Source of the DNA: UBA1737 sp045653225
GTDB taxonomy: Bacteria; Bacillota_I; Bacilli_A; ML615J-28; CAG-313
Assembly (NCBI GenBank): GCA_045653225.1
Contig: JAZOLP010000093.1
Location: forward strand, 1 to 25,844
DNA: 25,844 bases
Reading direction: 5' to 3'
Shown here: positions 13,765-21,945 of the stretch, in pieces
Layout of the letters: each line of letters begins with the position of its first letter
Position numbering within the stretch: the first letter of the stretch is position 1
Notes under the pieces: model-generated
What the model saw: the letters and a program-made list of their open reading frames with translations, nothing else
Told to the model about the DNA's origin: nothing
The model's database searches: none
Position numbers and translations under genes: made by a program

Positions 13765-14359
13765 TGTAACTGTAACCCGCACACCCACAATATTTTTTAC
13801 CTCGGATTTGCATTTTGGACACGATAAAGATTTTATCTGGAAGGATAGAGGCTTTAAGTCAGTAGAAGAAATGAACAATGCGATTGTAGAAAGATGGAAT
13901 ACTAAAGTCGAGGAAGAAGATACGGTTTATATTTTAGGAGATTTAATGATGGGCGATATCTCTAATATTGAATGGATTAAGAAACTTAACGGGAAACTTG
14001 AAATTATTGCGGGTAACCACGATACAGACAGAAGACTTGATGCATATTGTAAATTACCCAATGTAACTTATCACGGATATGGAGATATATTTAAAACAAA
14101 AAAAAGAACATTTTATTTATCTCATCACCAGCAAATTATGAAAAATGGAGATACTCCTGGCATTCCTTGGAACCTACACGGTCATACTCATAGTAAAGAT
14201 AAATTTTGTGAATATGACCATTGTTATAATGTAAATATGGATGCTCATAATTGCACTCCTGTTTCAATAGATGAAATTATGATTGATATAAATGAACATA
14301 AACAACAGAAAGAAAAAGAAGAGAAAAGAAAATCTTGGTTTAAAAAATTATTTAGATAA
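13757..14359 (+). CDS. Calcineurin-like metallophosphoesterase
   Basis: A 200-residue protein with a complete dinuclear metal site: SDLHFGH (Asp17, His19, His22), GDLMMGD (Asp62), AGNHD (Asn87, His88), LSHHQ (His123 or His124) and HGHTHS (His141, His143). It lacks the DRG of the PPP branch and belongs to the phage/bacterial phosphodiesterase-like branch. The final 25 residues are a charged basic tail (KQQKEKEEKRKSWFKKLFR). Because it overlaps the kinase gene by 8 nt, a role as RNA 3'-phosphatase or 2',3'-cyclic phosphodiesterase is attractive, which would replace the phosphatase half of Pnkp. The substrate is not proved by sequence. AAGGAGAG precedes the start. Confidence 0.83.
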   Translation: MSNVTVTRTPTIFFTSDLHFGHDKDFIWKDRGFKSVEEMNNAIVERWNTKVEEEDTVYILGDLMMGDISNIEWIKKLNGKLEIIAGNHDTDRRLDAYCKLPNVTYHGYGDIFKTKKRTFYLSHHQQIMKNGDTPGIPWNLHGHTHSKDKFCEYDHCYNVNMDAHNCTPVSIDEIMIDINEHKQQKEKEEKRKSWFKKLFR

Positions 14360-14371
14360 AGGAGAAAAAAT

Positions 14372-15862
14372 ATGTTAACTTATTTACCACTTATTCTTAT
14401 TTGCCTTGGCGTAATTGCCATTATAGCTATCCTTGCTTCTGGATATGTTAAGGCTTCGCCAGACACAGCTTATGTTATTTCTGGTCCAAAGAAAAATCCT
14501 CGTTTCTTAATCGGTAAAGCGGGAATTAAAATCCCATATATCGAGAAAAAAGATAATCTGACTTTGGAACTTATCCCAATTACGGTATCAACCGCAAAGC
14601 CAGTTCCTACATTAGATTATATTGACTTATCCGCAGATGCTATTGCTAATATTAAGATTGGTTCTGACCCAGAATCATTAAAATTAGCAGCACAGAACTT
14701 CTTAAACAGATCATCTGAATATATTGGTGTAGTTGCAAGAGAAGTGTTAGAAAGTAATATGAGAGAAATTATCGGTAGTATTGATTTAAAAACTCTTGTA
14801 AATGACAGACAGGCATTCTCAAATAAAGTTAAAGAAAATGCTGAACCAGATTTAAGAAAAATGGGACTCGAAATTGTAAACTTTAACGCACAGAACTTCT
14901 CTGATGAACTTGGCGCAATTTCAAATCTTGGTATTGATAACTTAACAAAGATTAAAAAAGAAGCTGCTATTGCTAAAGCAATAAACGAAAAAGAAATTTC
15001 TATTGCTCAAGCTCAGGCTCGTAAAGAAGCTAATGATGCACAGGTGCAGGCAGATTTTGCAATTGCTGAAAAGAATACAGAACTTGAAATTAAGAAAGCG
15101 GAATTAAAAAGAAGCGCTGACGCAGAAAAAGCTCGTGCGGACGCCGCTTATGAAATCCAGGCTCAGGAACAGAGAAAGAGTATTGAGATTGCTACAGCGG
15201 ATGCGGATATCGCAAAGCAGGAAAAAGAAATTGAAATTCAGGACAAAGAAATTGCTATTAAAGAAAAAGCTCTTGACGCGGATGTAAAGAAAAGAGCTGA
15301 TGCTGAAAAGTACGCCGCAGAAAAGAAAATTGAAGCTCAGTTCTTTGCAGATCAAAAGCAGGCTGACGCTGAAAAAATCGCAAGAGAAAGAAAAGCTGAA
15401 GCTGACAGATACGAAGAAGAACAGAAAGCAGAAGCAGTAAAAGCAAAAGCTATTGCTGAAGCGGAAGCTATGAAAGCTAAGTCAGAAGCTCAAAAAGTTG
15501 CTATGGAAAATGAAGCTGCTGGTATTAGAGCAAAAGGTGAGGCTGAGGCTGAAGCTATTAAAGCTAAAGCACTTGCAGAAGCAGAAGGTATTTTAAAGAA
15601 AGCAGAAGCTCAGAAAGAAATGGGCGAAGCTTCTAAAATGGAAATGTTATTTGCTATCTTACCTGAAATGGTTAAGAACGCGGCAGCTCCTTATGAAAAA
15701 GTTAACTCAATTACAATGTATGGTGAAGGAAACCAGGCTGCGCTTACAAAAGATATTATGCAGACAGTTCAGCAGGCTTCTGATGGACTTGGTATTGATT
15801 TAAAGAATGTTGTTAGCGGTATCCTTGGCGGATTTGCAGCTAACGGTTTAAACAATAATTAA
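14372..15862 (+). CDS. Flotillin-like SPFH membrane scaffold protein
   Basis: The 496-residue length is near that of Bacillus flotillin FloT. One N-terminal membrane segment (residues 5-24, LPLILICLGVIAIIAILASG) is followed by an SPFH/band-7 domain (about 25-190: PDTAYVISGPKK..., LIGKAGIKIPYIEK, LSADAIANIKIG, LESNMREIIGSIDLKTLVNDR, LEIVNFNAQNFSD). Next come about 230 residues of Glu-Ala-rich heptad repeats (KAxAEAExxKxKAEA) typical of flotillin coiled coils, and a glycine-containing C-terminal tail (GILGGFAANGLNNN). Flotillins oligomerise at the membrane and organise lipid domains. In the phage it may scaffold or protect a membrane site. It is the last gene of its unit, after the kinase and phosphoesterase. 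The ATG at 14372 follows AAAGGAG. No phage-specific truncation is seen. Confidence 0.9.
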   Translation: MLTYLPLILICLGVIAIIAILASGYVKASPDTAYVISGPKKNPRFLIGKAGIKIPYIEKKDNLTLELIPITVSTAKPVPTLDYIDLSADAIANIKIGSDPESLKLAAQNFLNRSSEYIGVVAREVLESNMREIIGSIDLKTLVNDRQAFSNKVKENAEPDLRKMGLEIVNFNAQNFSDELGAISNLGIDNLTKIKKEAAIAKAINEKEISIAQAQARKEANDAQVQADFAIAEKNTELEIKKAELKRSADAEKARADAAYEIQAQEQRKSIEIATADADIAKQEKEIEIQDKEIAIKEKALDADVKKRADAEKYAAEKKIEAQFFADQKQADAEKIARERKAEADRYEEEQKAEAVKAKAIAEAEAMKAKSEAQKVAMENEAAGIRAKGEAEAEAIKAKALAEAEGILKKAEAQKEMGEASKMEMLFAILPEMVKNAAAPYEKVNSITMYGEGNQAALTKDIMQTVQQASDGLGIDLKNVVSGILGGFAANGLNNN

Positions 15863-15872
15863 TAAATAATTT

Positions 15873-15904
15873 AAAAAGACTGCTTCGCGCAGTCTTTTTT
15901 ATTT
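15873..15904 (+). terminator. Rho-independent terminator
   Basis: AAAAAGACTGC (15873-15883) pairs with GCAGTCTTTTT (15889-15899) around a TTCGC loop, with a T tail. It ends the flotillin unit. The following 80 bases (15905-15983) hold no gene that I can see; they include a C-rich patch near 15948-15958. Confidence 0.9.
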
Positions 15905-15983
15905 GCCTTTATCCTTCCTTCGATTCGTCTCCGAACTTGGCATTTTCACCCACCCCGGGAATTTTTTACCCTAAACAACAAAT

Positions 15984-16030
15984 TTGAAACTATTTTTTAT
16001 TTTTGCTATAATATAAATATATAAATGAAA
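15984..16030 (+). promoter_or_regulatory. SigA-type promoter with extended -10, copy E
   Basis: TTGAAA at 15984-15989, a 17-nt spacer, then TGC directly before TATAAT at 16007-16012 (extended -10). The downstream AT tract ends in GAAAGGAG. This is the best-formed -10 in the window. Confidence 0.75.
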
Positions 16031-16041
16031 GGAGTATTCAA

Positions 16042-16467
16042 ATGAAAGTAAAATTTGAAACTATGACAGATAACAACAGAGAAGTTATTTATTGTCATAT
16101 TTATTATGATAATGATGTATTTACTGGTAAAGCTGTTTGCCATCCAGATGACAAGGATATATTCTCTTCTCGTTTTGGGCAGGAAATTGCTCATAAAAGA
16201 GCAACTCTTAAAGCTTTAAAACATATTAAGAAAAAAATCGACAGCGAAATAAAATTACTTGATGATGTATATCACAGAATTGAGAAGAATAAGAATTTTA
16301 ATCCAAATGAGTTCTATGCAAGAAAAATGCGCAAGGAGATTTATATGCGCGGAGCTGAGCGTGCAGACACTATAACCGCGATTATTTCTATTGAAGCTGA
16401 CATTCGCGCATCTATTCTCGCGCACAATGCTGTACAGCAGAAAATTCATAATAACAGGGCAAATTAG
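16042..16467 (+). CDS. Hypothetical phage protein
   Basis: A 141-residue protein. The N-terminal part (IYCHIYYDNDVFTGKAVCHPDDKDIFSSRFGQEIAHKRATLKALKHI) looks like a three-strand/one-helix module that I recall from other phage hypothetical proteins; the C-terminal part is a long, mixed-charge helix (residues about 60-140), probably a coiled coil. No catalytic motif is visible. The ATG at 16042 follows GAAAGGAG by 9 nt and is the first gene after promoter copy E. The high Lys/Arg content would allow nucleic-acid binding, but this is speculative. Confidence 0.7.
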   Translation: MKVKFETMTDNNREVIYCHIYYDNDVFTGKAVCHPDDKDIFSSRFGQEIAHKRATLKALKHIKKKIDSEIKLLDDVYHRIEKNKNFNPNEFYARKMRKEIYMRGAERADTITAIISIEADIRASILAHNAVQQKIHNNRAN

Positions 16468-16479
16468 AACAATTCAATT

Positions 16480-16526
16480 ACGCTTCCACCTAAGTATAAA
16501 AAGAGGAATGGAGGCGTTTTTTATTT
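16480..16526 (+). terminator. Terminator-like hairpin overlapping the next start
   Basis: ACGCTTCCA (16480-16488) pairs with TGGAGGCGT (16509-16517) with one G-U pair and a 20-nt loop, followed by TTTTTATTTT. The 3' arm contains the apparent ATG and the GGAGG of the following ORF, so it may act as an attenuator or as a translation block rather than a plain terminator. Confidence 0.5.
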
Positions 16527-16753
16527 TACAATTTTTTTTATTGGGAATAATTGTCGCTCTTGTTGGTATTCCTATTCTTAATAGTTTAGCAGATTTAGTT
16601 TATAATTTAACAGAAGTAATTAAGTCTAATTTAAGTTTAACTATTGCAAAAAACAATAAAACAATACAATCCTTAAGCGAGCAAGAAATTGTTAAAAATC
16701 AAATAGGGTTTGTTATCGAAGAGGAGGAGCCAATAGACGATGAAATTATATGA
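16508..16753 (+). CDS. Small membrane protein, start uncertain
   Basis: An 81-residue ORF from ATG 16508: one strong membrane segment (residues about 3-27, AFFILQFFLLGIIVALVGIPIL) followed by a polar helix and the acidic tail EEEEPIDDEII, which overlaps the PhoH start by 14 nt and carries its Shine-Dalgarno GAGGAGGAG. The start is doubtful: AGAGGA sits only 1-2 nt before the ATG, and the ATG lies in the 3' arm of a terminator-like hairpin. A non-ATG start (ATT 16523, with GGAGG 8 nt before it) is conceivable. No family recognised. Confidence 0.5.
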   Translation: MEAFFILQFFLLGIIVALVGIPILNSLADLVYNLTEVIKSNLSLTIAKNNKTIQSLSEQEIVKNQIGFVIEEEEPIDDEII

Positions 16754-17960
16754 CACTTGTAGTTTACTACTTGCTATTGACAGATTAAAGGAATGTGATG
16801 AAAAATTTGCTTTATCTTCCATTACTTTGGAAGAGATAGAAAACATTAAAACATCTGTTCATAAAGATGAAAATAGCAAATATATGGCAAGACAAGCTAG
16901 TAAATTCTTATCAGAAAACGAAGATAGATATTTCGTTATTGTTTATAATATGGATATTGAAGAGCTAATAACTCAACATAAATTACCAATTACAAATGAT
17001 AATAAAATTATAGCAACTGCCGCGAATAAAAAACTCAATTTTGTAACAAACGATTTAAATGCAAGAGTAATCGCTCGTCAAGTTTTTATTCTTCAAGTGG
17101 AAGAAGAAAAAGAGGTTGAAGATAATTATTGCGGTTATTTAGAAATCGTTCCAACAGAAGAGCAATTATGCGCGGTTTACTCAAATCCCGCAGAGAATGT
17201 TTTTAACGCGTTAAAAAATCAATATATTATTTTATTGGATGCAGAAGGAAATCATTTAGATACTCTTTGCTGGACAGGAGAAGAAAACAGAAAATTAAAT
17301 TTCCATTCTTTTGATTCAACTTGGTTTGGTTCTGTTAGAGCTAAGAAAAATGATTGGTATCAGATGTGCGCGATGGACAGTTTATTAAATAATCAAATTA
17401 GCTGTTTGCGCGGACCGGCCGCGACTGGTAAATCTCTTCTCTCAATGAGCTATTTATTTAGTGCTCTTGATAAAGGAAAAATTGACAAAATAATTGTATT
17501 TTGTAACCCGGTTGCTGCGCGACATGCCGCGAGACTTGGTTTTTATCCCGGCGATAAGAATGAAAAGCTTCTTGATAGTCAAATAGGTAACTTCTTAGTA
17601 TCAAAGCTGGGTGATAGAGGAATGGTGCAAGATTTAATAGATCAGGGCACATTATTATTATTACCTTTTGCGGATATTCGTGGTTTTGATACAAGCGGAA
17701 TGCGCGCAGGTGTTTATATAACAGAAGCACAAAATCTTGATATTGACTTAATGAAGCTAGCTCTTCAAAGAATTGGTGAAGATTCTATCTGTATTCTTGA
17801 TGGCGATGATAAAACTCAAATAGATATGGCAGAATATTCTGGTTCTAATAACGGTCTCCGCAAGGTGTCAAAAGTATTTAGAAATCACAATATCTATGGC
17901 GAAGTTGAATTAAAAAATATATATAGAAGTAAAATCGCAGCAATTGCGAACAATATGTAA
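16740..17960 (+). CDS. phoH: PIN-PhoH fusion ATPase
   Basis: A 406-residue two-domain protein. Residues 1-125 form a PIN nuclease-like domain with acidic positions at Asp5 (YDTCSLL), Glu31/32, Asp87 (TNDNKI) and Asp105 (TNDLNAR). Residues about 200-406 are the PhoH P-loop domain: Walker A GPAATGKS (225-232), NPVAARHAARLGFYPGDKNEKL, then VYITEAQN (325-332) at Walker B, and DGDDKTQID (354-362). In most PhoH proteins the Walker B ends DEAQN; here the Asp is Thr. PhoH2-type PIN-PhoH proteins are described as RNA helicases/ribonucleases. Phages often carry phoH, though its viral role is unsettled. It overlaps the upstream small ORF by 14 nt and ends in a strong terminator. Confidence 0.88.
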   Translation: MKLYDTCSLLLAIDRLKECDEKFALSSITLEEIENIKTSVHKDENSKYMARQASKFLSENEDRYFVIVYNMDIEELITQHKLPITNDNKIIATAANKKLNFVTNDLNARVIARQVFILQVEEEKEVEDNYCGYLEIVPTEEQLCAVYSNPAENVFNALKNQYIILLDAEGNHLDTLCWTGEENRKLNFHSFDSTWFGSVRAKKNDWYQMCAMDSLLNNQISCLRGPAATGKSLLSMSYLFSALDKGKIDKIIVFCNPVAARHAARLGFYPGDKNEKLLDSQIGNFLVSKLGDRGMVQDLIDQGTLLLLPFADIRGFDTSGMRAGVYITEAQNLDIDLMKLALQRIGEDSICILDGDDKTQIDMAEYSGSNNGLRKVSKVFRNHNIYGEVELKNIYRSKIAAIANNM

Positions 17961-17992
17961 TAAGACGAGAAAATCTCGTCTTATTTTATTTT
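17959..17992 (+). terminator. Strong Rho-independent terminator
   Basis: A 12-bp perfect stem (17959-17970 with 17974-17985; core AAGACGAG / CTCGTCTT), a 3-nt loop and a TTATTTT tail, starting on the phoH stop codon. It separates the accessory blocks from the fibre cluster. Confidence 0.9.
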
Positions 17993-18011
17993 AAGAAAGG
18001 AGAGATAATAA

Positions 18012-20042
18012 TTGGCGAAAAATAAATTTTTAACAAGCAACTACGGTTTCAATAACAAAGCTGAAAGATATGCTTTTAAAATTTCTAAAGTCGACCAAAC
18101 AGGATTAAGTAATACAAGTATCAAAAGTATAACGATTGAAACTAATGAGCTAACAGAAGAATTTATAAATACAATTAAACTCTATAAATTAGATGATACT
18201 AGCAGCGATTCGTTCGTTGCTTATAATTGCAATATAAGAACAACTAATTCTGTGTATTCTACTTCTAAAGTTCTTGTTTTAGGTAACTACGATGAAACAG
18301 CAATAACAATTCATTTTTACTCAGAGCAGCAAGATAAAGATACTAAAATTTATAGTCTTGTTGAAAGTCCAATCTCTCACCCTTCAGAAAGTATGGCATT
18401 AACAACTCTAGAGGATAATGTGTCCTCTGGCAAAATACATAATGTATTCTTCTTTGATGATTATCCTCTTTTAGGTAATGTTCAAATAGGATATTATTCT
18501 GTTAGCATTGGTTATGAAAATATAGGAGGGCAAGTAAGTACTTTTTCAAATGGACAATCCAATATACCTCTTGGCGATTTTTCTAGCGCTTTTGGTTGGA
18601 AGAATAAAACCGGTTATGCTTGTTCTGCTTTTGGCTTTGAAAATACGATATTAGGACAGGAGTCTGCAGGTTTTGGTGCAAAAATTAAAATTGCAAATGG
18701 TGCGCAACGAAGTGCTGGTTTCGGAGCAAATCATACAATAAATGTTAGTTATGGTATGGCTTTTGGATATAGTCATCAGATAACTGGTGGAGGAACATAT
18801 GGTACAGCTTTCGGTTTAGCAAATAGTGTTAAAGGTAAGTGCGGCTTAGCAGCAGGAAATGGATGTATTAGTAATGGCGAAAATTCCTTTTCTTTTGGTG
18901 AAGGTCTTCGTACCTATGGGAAGAATGTCGCTGTGTTCGGTCAATATAATGCTTATAATACATCAGGTAAAAAAACTTATTTATTCGCTATTGGTAATGG
19001 TACTAGCGGAACTGAAAGAAAAAATGCTTTAGAATTAGATTTGGAAAGCAATTTAAAAATTGAAGGTGATTTAATCACTAAAGACGGTAAATTATCTGAT
19101 ATAGTTAAAAACGCATCTAATAAACAAGATATTGAACTTCTTGAAAAATACGGCACAACAGATGTATATGTTTTACAAGAGGGTGTTGATTTTATCACAG
19201 ATGAGACGGGAACTAAAATTATAGGATCAGTTGATGGAGAAAAACTGTATTATACTGGTAAAATAGTTACAGTACCTGATAATATAGTTTCAATTGAACC
19301 TATAGGTATCGAAGAAGGATTTCTTATAAACTGTTATAAATTCATATGCTCTAAAAGTATAAAATATATTTGCAGTGTTGATGCTTCTGCTGAAATAATA
19401 TTAAATGATATTATTAATGATATTGTATTAACTGATGACAGCGCATCCAATTCAAGCAATCCTAATATTAAATTAACTAATAACAACACTTACATAGCAT
19501 CAATGAACTATCGCGGAACTATTATATCTCCAGCTAATATTGACAAGTTAAATATTAGTTCATCTGAGTATTCTGAATGTTCTCTTTACATATACAATCC
19601 TAAAGCAACAATTAATTGTAGTTTAGGTACAGTTGATTCTGAAGATGTAACTATTTACGGGTACGCAGGTTCAACAGCAGAAAAATTTGCTAATGACAAC
19701 AGATTCATGTTTATTAATATAGGGAGTGACTGCGCTCCATTCTTAAACAATTCAACTTCAACAGAAACAACAATACTGGCAAATCAATATTATACATTCA
19801 CAAACATATCTTCTCTCACAGTAACACTCGATACCGCATCTACAACAAAGCTTGACGAATTTATGTTCAGTTTTGAAACTCCAGCAGATATATCAGCCTT
19901 TTCATTTGGCGTACTTACTGATGAATCTGTTGAAATCAAATGGATAAAAGAGCCTAATCTTAAGCCTGATTATGTTTATGAAGTATCAGTAGTGAATGGC
20001 GTAGGCGTAATTGCTGGAACTGCAAAGGGGGTAGCGGAATAA
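18012..20042 (+). CDS. Tail-fibre-like protein with YadA-head-type repeats and BspA-like end
   Basis: A 676-residue protein beginning at TTG 18012, with GAAAGGAGAG about 7-10 nt upstream. N-terminal residues 1-155 look like an attachment region. Residues about 158-335 hold roughly 14-residue repeats of the trimeric-adhesin head type (SSAFGWKNKTGYACSAFGFENTILGQESAGFGAK, GTAFGLANSVKGKCGLAAGNG). A linker with DLESNLKIEGDLITKDGKLSDIV follows. The later region has BspA-like leucine-rich character, including IYGYAGSTAEKFANDNRFMFINIG, a hallmark end unit. It probably forms a trimeric fibre for host recognition. The stop overlaps the next start (TAATG). It has far fewer CGCG tetranucleotides than upstream genes. 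Confidence 0.78.
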   Translation: MAKNKFLTSNYGFNNKAERYAFKISKVDQTGLSNTSIKSITIETNELTEEFINTIKLYKLDDTSSDSFVAYNCNIRTTNSVYSTSKVLVLGNYDETAITIHFYSEQQDKDTKIYSLVESPISHPSESMALTTLEDNVSSGKIHNVFFFDDYPLLGNVQIGYYSVSIGYENIGGQVSTFSNGQSNIPLGDFSSAFGWKNKTGYACSAFGFENTILGQESAGFGAKIKIANGAQRSAGFGANHTINVSYGMAFGYSHQITGGGTYGTAFGLANSVKGKCGLAAGNGCISNGENSFSFGEGLRTYGKNVAVFGQYNAYNTSGKKTYLFAIGNGTSGTERKNALELDLESNLKIEGDLITKDGKLSDIVKNASNKQDIELLEKYGTTDVYVLQEGVDFITDETGTKIIGSVDGEKLYYTGKIVTVPDNIVSIEPIGIEEGFLINCYKFICSKSIKYICSVDASAEIILNDIINDIVLTDDSASNSSNPNIKLTNNNTYIASMNYRGTIISPANIDKLNISSSEYSECSLYIYNPKATINCSLGTVDSEDVTIYGYAGSTAEKFANDNRFMFINIGSDCAPFLNNSTSTETTILANQYYTFTNISSLTVTLDTASTTKLDEFMFSFETPADISAFSFGVLTDESVEIKWIKEPNLKPDYVYEVSVVNGVGVIAGTAKGVAE

Positions 20043-20368
20043 TGTTTATCAAAGAAATTAACGGACAGTTTGTATTTGCAAATAATAAAAAGCCTTTAAG
20101 ATATCAAAAGTATATTGAAAAAGAAATCAAGAAAAAAGATAAAGAAGGTAATGAATATACAGAAACAATTCAGGAATTAAAGAATGTTGTTATATTTAAT
20201 CCTCAACCAGAACATTTTCTTGAAGCTGGATACAGAGAACTTGTTGCTGTTGAAATGCCTGAAACAGAGTCTAATCAGTATGTAGAGACTACTTATGAAC
20301 TTAAAGATGATAAATACTATGAAGTACATACAGTAGTTGATATGCCAGAGGTGATATTTGATGAGTAG
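20042..20368 (+). CDS. Small fibre-associated protein
   Basis: A 108-residue protein translationally coupled to the fibre upstream (TAATG) and overlapping the next fibre by 8 nt. It is rich in charged and aromatic residues with strand-like segments (VIFNPQPEHFLEAGYRELVAVEMPE, YELKDDKYYEVHTVVDMPEVIFDE). The position between two fibre genes and the size resemble XkdW-like or fibre-accessory proteins of Gram-positive phages. No specific family assigned; it may be a fibre chaperone or a short baseplate component. Confidence 0.65.
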   Translation: MFIKEINGQFVFANNKKPLRYQKYIEKEIKKKDKEGNEYTETIQELKNVVIFNPQPEHFLEAGYRELVAVEMPETESNQYVETTYELKDDKYYEVHTVVDMPEVIFDE

Positions 20369-21929
20369 TTACAGAAGAAGATTACTTTTAGCAAATCAAT
20401 CTGAAGAAAATCTTGTTTTATATGGGAACTCGGTGCAGGAGGGAACTCCTACACCTGATGCTCCTATAGAGATTATGAGTTTAGAGAATCCAACTGTTAA
20501 GGTTACGGGTGATAACCTATGTAAGATTACAAGAAATAAAGAAACTATATCATCAAAAGGTTATTCAATATATGTTAATGATGATAATTCAATAACTATA
20601 AATGGGACTCCAACAGAAGAGCAGTATCCAGTACTATGTAATAATCTTACTCTTCCTCCTGGTACTTATACAATTTCAGGTGGCAAAGGTGGCTCAAATA
20701 CTACTTGGCAGATGTATGTTTATTTACCAAACACAACTCAAAAATATTATTTTGCAAATCACATTACTGGATATTACACATTTACACTTAAAGAAGAGCA
20801 AACTGGAAAGATAACATTAATTCTTAGAAAAGATGCTACTTTTGATAATTTAACAATCTATCCAATGCTCAACAAAGGCACAGAAGCACTACCATACGAA
20901 CCCTACGAAGAAGAACTCATAACAATTGATGAAACTACTCCATTTGGGAAGAATTTAATACCAACATATACAGGTGCTGACTATCAAGGTTCACTATATA
21001 CTTGCACTCATAATGGAGATGGGACATTTGTAATAAATGGTACTGGTAATGGTTCATCGTATGCTAATTGTTGTACTTTAGCTGGTAGCTCGTTAAATGA
21101 TCTTTTGGCTAATGGTGAAACATACACATTTAGTTTAAATTGTTCTGATACTACTACAACTTCTGCATGCTTAGTAATACGATACAGAGAAATTAGTACT
21201 GGCACAGATAGATGGTACTCTAATAGTTTATCAAAATGTACGAGATTTACAGCAAATAAAGATGTATATGACTATCAGCAATTATATATACAAATAAATC
21301 CAAATACACAAACATTTACTAATGTAATAGTTAAACCAATGCTTGCTCGTGGTTCTTATACTGAATTACCTTTCGAACCCTACATCCCACCAATCACAAC
21401 AATGCGTGGTATAGGAAATTACAAAGACCGCATTTATACAAAGGATGGAAAAGTCTGGTTTGAGCAGAGGTCGGCGTGGTATGAGACAGATGCAAGTGAC
21501 ACTGTACGCTTTAATACTAATCATACAATTGGTGAAATAACGAGTTCGCAATATTATATTGCAGATGATTCGGAAGGTTTAGCAACACTTGGAGCTTTAG
21601 AACAAAAAGCTGCAAACCATCCGGGATTATGCTCGCATTTTGAATACAGACATAATGCCTATAGTGGCGGAAAAGGTAATACAGCAATAGTGCTTGGCTC
21701 TACAATTCGTAGATTCTGGTTTTTAACAGATAAATTTGCAGATGCTAATGAAGCAACTCTATGGCTTGATGAAAATACAATTGCAGCTATTTATCCATTA
21801 AAAACCTCAATCATAACAGAAATAACAGGAGCTTTAGCAGAAAAGATACTTGCAATAGATAAGAGTAAAAATATAACTATATATTCTGATAACGGAGTAT
21901 ATGGAAATATAGAAATTATAGACGATTAA
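20361..21929 (+). CDS. Tail fibre / receptor-binding-like protein with duplicated module
   Basis: A 522-residue protein from ATG 20361 (AGAGGTGAT upstream). The first 60 residues (YRRRLLLANQSEENLVLYGNSVQEGTPTPDAPIEIMSLENPTVKVTG) are a common N-terminal region of phage tail proteins in clostridial genomes. Two carbohydrate-binding-like beta modules of roughly 140 residues follow; each starts with an N-L-x-x-T type strand and GTFVINGTG-like text and closes with IYPMLNKGTEALPYEPY (about 172-188) or IVKPMLARGSYTELPFEPY. After IPPITTMRGIGNYKDRIYTKDGKVWFEQR comes a different C-terminal domain of about 170 residues. It likely binds host glycans; the exact target is unknown. No chaperone-like peptidase motif is seen. 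Confidence 0.75.
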   Translation: MSSYRRRLLLANQSEENLVLYGNSVQEGTPTPDAPIEIMSLENPTVKVTGDNLCKITRNKETISSKGYSIYVNDDNSITINGTPTEEQYPVLCNNLTLPPGTYTISGGKGGSNTTWQMYVYLPNTTQKYYFANHITGYYTFTLKEEQTGKITLILRKDATFDNLTIYPMLNKGTEALPYEPYEEELITIDETTPFGKNLIPTYTGADYQGSLYTCTHNGDGTFVINGTGNGSSYANCCTLAGSSLNDLLANGETYTFSLNCSDTTTTSACLVIRYREISTGTDRWYSNSLSKCTRFTANKDVYDYQQLYIQINPNTQTFTNVIVKPMLARGSYTELPFEPYIPPITTMRGIGNYKDRIYTKDGKVWFEQRSAWYETDASDTVRFNTNHTIGEITSSQYYIADDSEGLATLGALEQKAANHPGLCSHFEYRHNAYSGGKGNTAIVLGSTIRRFWFLTDKFADANEATLWLDENTIAAIYPLKTSIITEITGALAEKILAIDKSKNITIYSDNGVYGNIEIIDD

Positions 21930-21945
21930 AGAAAGGAGAGACTTC

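Noticed and set aside
13419..13878. Long reverse-strand ORFs opposite the kinase and phosphoesterase
   Set aside because: They run antisense to two genes with clear catalytic motifs, have no Shine-Dalgarno that I can see and read as low-complexity shadow translation.
15104..15446. Leu/Phe-rich reverse-strand ORFs opposite the flotillin coiled coil
   Set aside because: They arise from the repetitive Glu-Ala-Lys codons of the real gene read backwards.
15905..15983. Small RNA or tRNA in the 80-bp gap after the flotillin terminator
   Set aside because: I could not fold a cloverleaf or a clear conserved structure; there is only a C-rich patch.
18600..19000. CRISPR or DNA direct-repeat array
   Set aside because: The periodic signal comes from degenerate AFG-type protein repeats of the fibre, not from conserved DNA repeats with spacers.
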